Positions 61,992-64,000 of a stretch of DNA of 64,000 nt are shown one piece after another. The notes beneath the pieces are model-generated. The model saw nothing but the letters and a program-made list of their open reading frames with translations, did not search any database and was not told where the DNA came from. The translations under genes were made by a program, and so were the position numbers. Within the stretch, counting starts at the first letter, position 1. Every line of letters begins with the position of its first letter. Source of the stretch: Edaphobacter sp. Its GTDB lineage: Bacteria; Acidobacteriota; Terriglobia; Terriglobales; Acidobacteriaceae. The stretch spans positions 124,001 through 188,000 of the forward strand of contig NZ_JAPWKF010000004.1 of assembly GCF_028283685.1 (NCBI RefSeq), in the 5' to 3' direction.

Positions 61992-63293
61992 TTACTTTCC
62001 CAGCACCCGTTCGAAGATGGCATCCACGTTCGCCAGCTGGCGGTTGTAGTCGAAGGCATGGGCCAGCTTCTCAGGAGACAGGCGCGCCGTGATCTCGGGG
62101 ACTTTTGCGATCTCGTCGCGAAAGACAAGCTCGTTCTTCCACGAGTTCATCGCATGACCCTGCACCAGGCGATAGGCATCCTCGCGGCTCATGCCCGACT
62201 CGGCGAGATCGAGCAGCAGCTGGCCGGAGAAGATCAGTCCGCCGGTGGACTCGAGGTTCTTCAGCATCCGCGCCGGATAGACCATCAGCTTATCGATCAG
62301 GTTCGTTGTCTTCGCCAGCAGGTAGTCGGCAAGAATCGTCGAGTCCGGGAAGATGACCCGCTCAGCAGAGGAGTGTGAGATGTCGCGCTCGTGCCACAGA
62401 GCAATGTTCTCAAGCGCGGTCTGTGCGTTGGAGCGCATGACGCGGGCAAGACCGGAGATCTGTTCGCTCGTAATGGGGTTGCGCTTGTGCGGCATCGCGC
62501 TCGAACCCTTCTGCTTCTCGGAGAAGAACTCCTCGGCCTCGCGGACCTCGGTGCGCTGCAGATGACGAACCTCTGTGGCGATCTTATCCAGCGTGGAGCC
62601 CAGCACGGCGAGCGTGGAGATGTAGGCCGCGTGGATATCGCGCTGCACTACCTGGGTGGCGATATCGACGGGCTTCAGATCGAGCGCGGTGCAGATGGCC
62701 TCTTCGTGCTCCGGCTTCAGGTGGCCGAAGGTGCCCACGGCGCCGGAGAGCTTGCCCACGCGCATCTCCTCCGCAGCATCGTCGAAGCGCTTGAGGTTGC
62801 GCTGCACCTCCGAGTACCACAGCAGCAGCTTCAGCCCGAAGGTCGACGGTTCGGCGTGGATGCCGTGCGTGCGTCCGATGATCGGGGTCTTCTTGAACTC
62901 GATGGCGCGGCGCTTCAGCACCTCGGCCAACTCCACGATTCCGGCGCGGATGATGCCCGATGCCTCGCGAATCTGCAGCGCCTGAGCCGTGTCGACAACA
63001 TCGGTAGAAGTCAGGCCGTAGTGCAGCCAGCGCGAGTGCTCCGGATTGTCAATGTGCTCGGCAACCGTAGTCGTGAAAGCGATGACGTCGTGCTTGACCT
63101 CAGCCTCGATCGCGTTGATGCGCTCGACCGTGAAGTTGCCCTTATCGCGGATGGCGTCGGCGGCCTTCTGTGGAACGAGGCCGAAGCGGGCCAGTGCCTG
63201 CGAGGCGGCGGCTTCGACGGTGAGCCAGCAGCGGTACTTGTTCTCATCGGACCAGATGCGGCCCATGGCAGGACGTGTGTAGCGGGCGATCAA
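61992..63293 (-). CDS. purB: Adenylosuccinate lyase
   Basis: The protein has 433 residues from TTG 63293, with GGAGAG 8 bases upstream. It starts MIARYTRPAMGRIWSDENKY. Motifs are: EVKHDVIAFTTTVAE, HYGLTSTDVVDTAQALQIR, IIGRTHGIHAEPSTFG (catalytic TH), GKLSGAVGTFGH and the fumarase/aspartase signature GSSAMPHKRNPITSEQISGL. It cleaves SAICAR and adenylosuccinate in purine synthesis. The length and end are normal. A terminator follows. Confidence 0.96.
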   Translation of the reverse strand: MIARYTRPAMGRIWSDENKYRCWLTVEAAASQALARFGLVPQKAADAIRDKGNFTVERINAIEAEVKHDVIAFTTTVAEHIDNPEHSRWLHYGLTSTDVVDTAQALQIREASGIIRAGIVELAEVLKRRAIEFKKTPIIGRTHGIHAEPSTFGLKLLLWYSEVQRNLKRFDDAAEEMRVGKLSGAVGTFGHLKPEHEEAICTALDLKPVDIATQVVQRDIHAAYISTLAVLGSTLDKIATEVRHLQRTEVREAEEFFSEKQKGSSAMPHKRNPITSEQISGLARVMRSNAQTALENIALWHERDISHSSAERVIFPDSTILADYLLAKTTNLIDKLMVYPARMLKNLESTGGLIFSGQLLLDLAESGMSREDAYRLVQGHAMNSWKNELVFRDEIAKVPEITARLSPEKLAHAFDYNRQLANVDAIFERVLGK

Positions 63294-63385
63294 GGTGAAT
63301 TCTCTCCAGGGATAGGTCTGCTCCTATTCTACTTCTCTGCTTCAATGTTGCGTGAAATGAGGGGGTTGGGGAGGATGGCGGATAA

Positions 63386-63405
63386 ATATCGTAATACGAT
63401 ATAAT
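63386..63405 (+). promoter_or_regulatory. Promoter -10 box with overlapping palindromic operator
   Basis: ATATCGTA-A-TACGATAT at 63386-63402 is a perfect 8+8 dyad. A consensus TATAAT occurs at 63400-63405 and shares its first three bases with the dyad's right arm. The MarR-type regulator starts at 63421, so the predicted leader is about 10 bases. Binding of the regulator here would block RNA polymerase, a classic autorepressor layout. Confidence 0.65.
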
Positions 63406-63420
63406 TGTCTTCATTGAGTT

Positions 63421-63882
63421 ATGACAACACATAAAAAGAGCAGGCTGCCCCGCTCGCAGCCTGAACGAATTACGGAGCTCGCTGAGTTCCGCTACCGATT
63501 GCGGCGCTTTCTTCAGTTCAGCGAAACCACTGCGGATGCTGCCGGAATCTCCGCCCAGCACTACCAGCTGCTGCAGGTCATCGCCGCTGTTCCCGAAGGC
63601 GAAGCCAGTACGATCTCTTACATTGCAGGCCGCATGCTGCTGCGCCACAACAGTGCCGTAGAGCTGGTGGATCGCGCCGAGCGCGCGGAGCTGGTGCGGC
63701 GCCTCGCCGACGAGCGCGATCTGCGTCGCTCGCTGGTGGAGATCACCGAACGCGGCAGCGTCCTGCTGGCTCGCCTGGTGAAGCAGCATCTGGAAGCCCT
63801 CGAAACCGATGGGCCGGAGTTGGTCGAGACTCTCGATGCCGTGATGGCCAGCAAGCCGATGGCGAGGAGGGTGGCAGGATGA
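63421..63882 (+). CDS. MarR family winged-helix regulator
   Basis: The protein has 153 residues. The helix-turn-helix and wing are seen in AQHYQLLQVIAAVPEGEAST and ISYIAGRMLLRHNSAVELVD, with the wing LADERDLRRSLVEITERGSV of the D-x-R-(D/S)-x-R MarR pattern. MarR dimers bind palindromes and release DNA on ligand or oxidant binding. The palindrome on its own -10 box is the likely target. It overlaps the next gene, a probable chloride channel, by ATGA (63879-63882), so the pair is an operon and the channel is probably under its control. Confidence 0.88.
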   Translation: MTTHKKSRLPRSQPERITELAEFRYRLRRFLQFSETTADAAGISAQHYQLLQVIAAVPEGEASTISYIAGRMLLRHNSAVELVDRAERAELVRRLADERDLRRSLVEITERGSVLLARLVKQHLEALETDGPELVETLDAVMASKPMARRVAG

Positions 63883-64000
63883 AGGCTGGTTCTGCTGCGG
63901 ATCGGCTTCGCGACTATTCCATCGACTCCCGCGTCATCATGGTCAGCCTTCTGGCTGCGGTGTTGGGTGCTGTCAGCAGCCTTCTGGCCTGGGCGCTGAT
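63879..64000 (+). CDS. Probable ClC-type chloride channel, N-terminal fragment (runs off window)
   Basis: Only the first 40 residues are inside the window: a polar start (MKAGSAADRLRDYSIDSRVI) followed by a hydrophobic helix (SLLAAVLGAVSSLLAWALI). This pattern, D-x-R-V-x-x-x-x followed by a first transmembrane helix, resembles N-termini of bacterial ClC channels, which often follow MarR-type genes in this group. The evidence is thin and another membrane protein is possible. It overlaps the MarR gene stop by four bases. Confidence 0.45.
   Translation, partial: MKAGSAADRLRDYSIDSRVIMVSLLAAVLGAVSSLLAWAL

Noticed and set aside
62391..63404. 337-codon plus-strand open frame opposite purB
   Set aside because: It is antisense to a complete purB with all catalytic motifs. 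It is a composition artefact.

Overview
The window is a high-GC bacterial chromosome segment that most resembles Acidobacteriota, class Terriglobia (the Granulicella/Terriglobus/Edaphobacter group). That placement is inferred from protein style. It rests on paired secreted VWFA-related proteins of the acidobacterial type, a soluble Ser/Thr kinase with TolB-like and TPR parts, several M28 peptidases, GerMN and PASTA proteins in a Gram-negative background, many GTG/TTG starts, and dense packing with frequent ATGA stop/start overlaps. There is no rRNA, tRNA, CRISPR array, insertion sequence or phage. The region is mostly core metabolism plus lineage-specific envelope genes.

Layout. 1-5.7 kb: the 3' end of a sulfatase, a YbaY-META envelope protein, an S41 C-terminal protease, and a SurA-type foldase with a very long basic/proline-rich tail. 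5.7-12.2 kb: an OB-fold/HD nuclease-like protein, aroC-def, fmt, a small membrane protein, an AraC regulator and rsmB. 12.2-19.4 kb: a three-PASTA membrane protein coupled to a long CDF metal transporter, ubiE/menG coupled to aroB, nadB, and a TerC transporter. 19.6-24.6 kb: a secreted DUF3761-like protein, then a minus-strand run of two VWFA proteins, a cysteine/cystathionine synthase and a cystathionine lyase/synthase. 24.9-31 kb: a DUF1015 protein, amidase-GerMN-murI with 4-base overlaps, an EVE protein, a DUF2203 protein and nadA. 31-35.7 kb: tatA-tatC-M28 peptidase, a secreted unknown and an acyl-CoA dehydrogenase. 35.7-45.7 kb: a kinase overlapping a heme-oxygenase-like diiron protein, a histone-H1-like small protein, trehalase, a GCPII-like M28 peptidase, a zinc-ribbon MscL and a GT39-like membrane protein. 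45.8-55.3 kb: mtnA, pyrE, a sugar porter, a duplicated DoxX protein, a VOC protein with a YciI-like gene remnant, a CPBP protease and uvrA. 55-64 kb: a 58-residue membrane protein, an apparently frameshifted STN-domain protein, a nitroreductase-Nudix-hydrolase operon, ubiX, an LRAT/NlpC-like unknown, a YkgJ protein, purB, and a MarR regulator coupled to a probable ClC chloride channel cut by the window end.

How the genes connect. aroB and aroC serve the shikimate pathway. nadA and nadB together make quinolinate for NAD. ubiE/menG and ubiX belong to quinone and prenyl-flavin chemistry. The CBS/CGL-like pair and mtnA serve sulfur amino-acid metabolism and methionine salvage. murI, the amidase and the PASTA protein relate to the cell wall. 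tatAC, SurA, S41 and the M28 enzymes form an envelope export and proteolysis theme.

I see no single large defence or biosynthetic island. The least explained items are the diiron-protein/kinase overlap and its lysine-rich neighbour, the triple-repeat CDF/PASTA pair, the zinc-ribbon MscL, the MarR operator lying on a perfect -10 box, and the STN frameshift. All functions are read by eye from the sequence without database searches. Start codons are chosen from Shine-Dalgarno spacing and family N-termini where stated.
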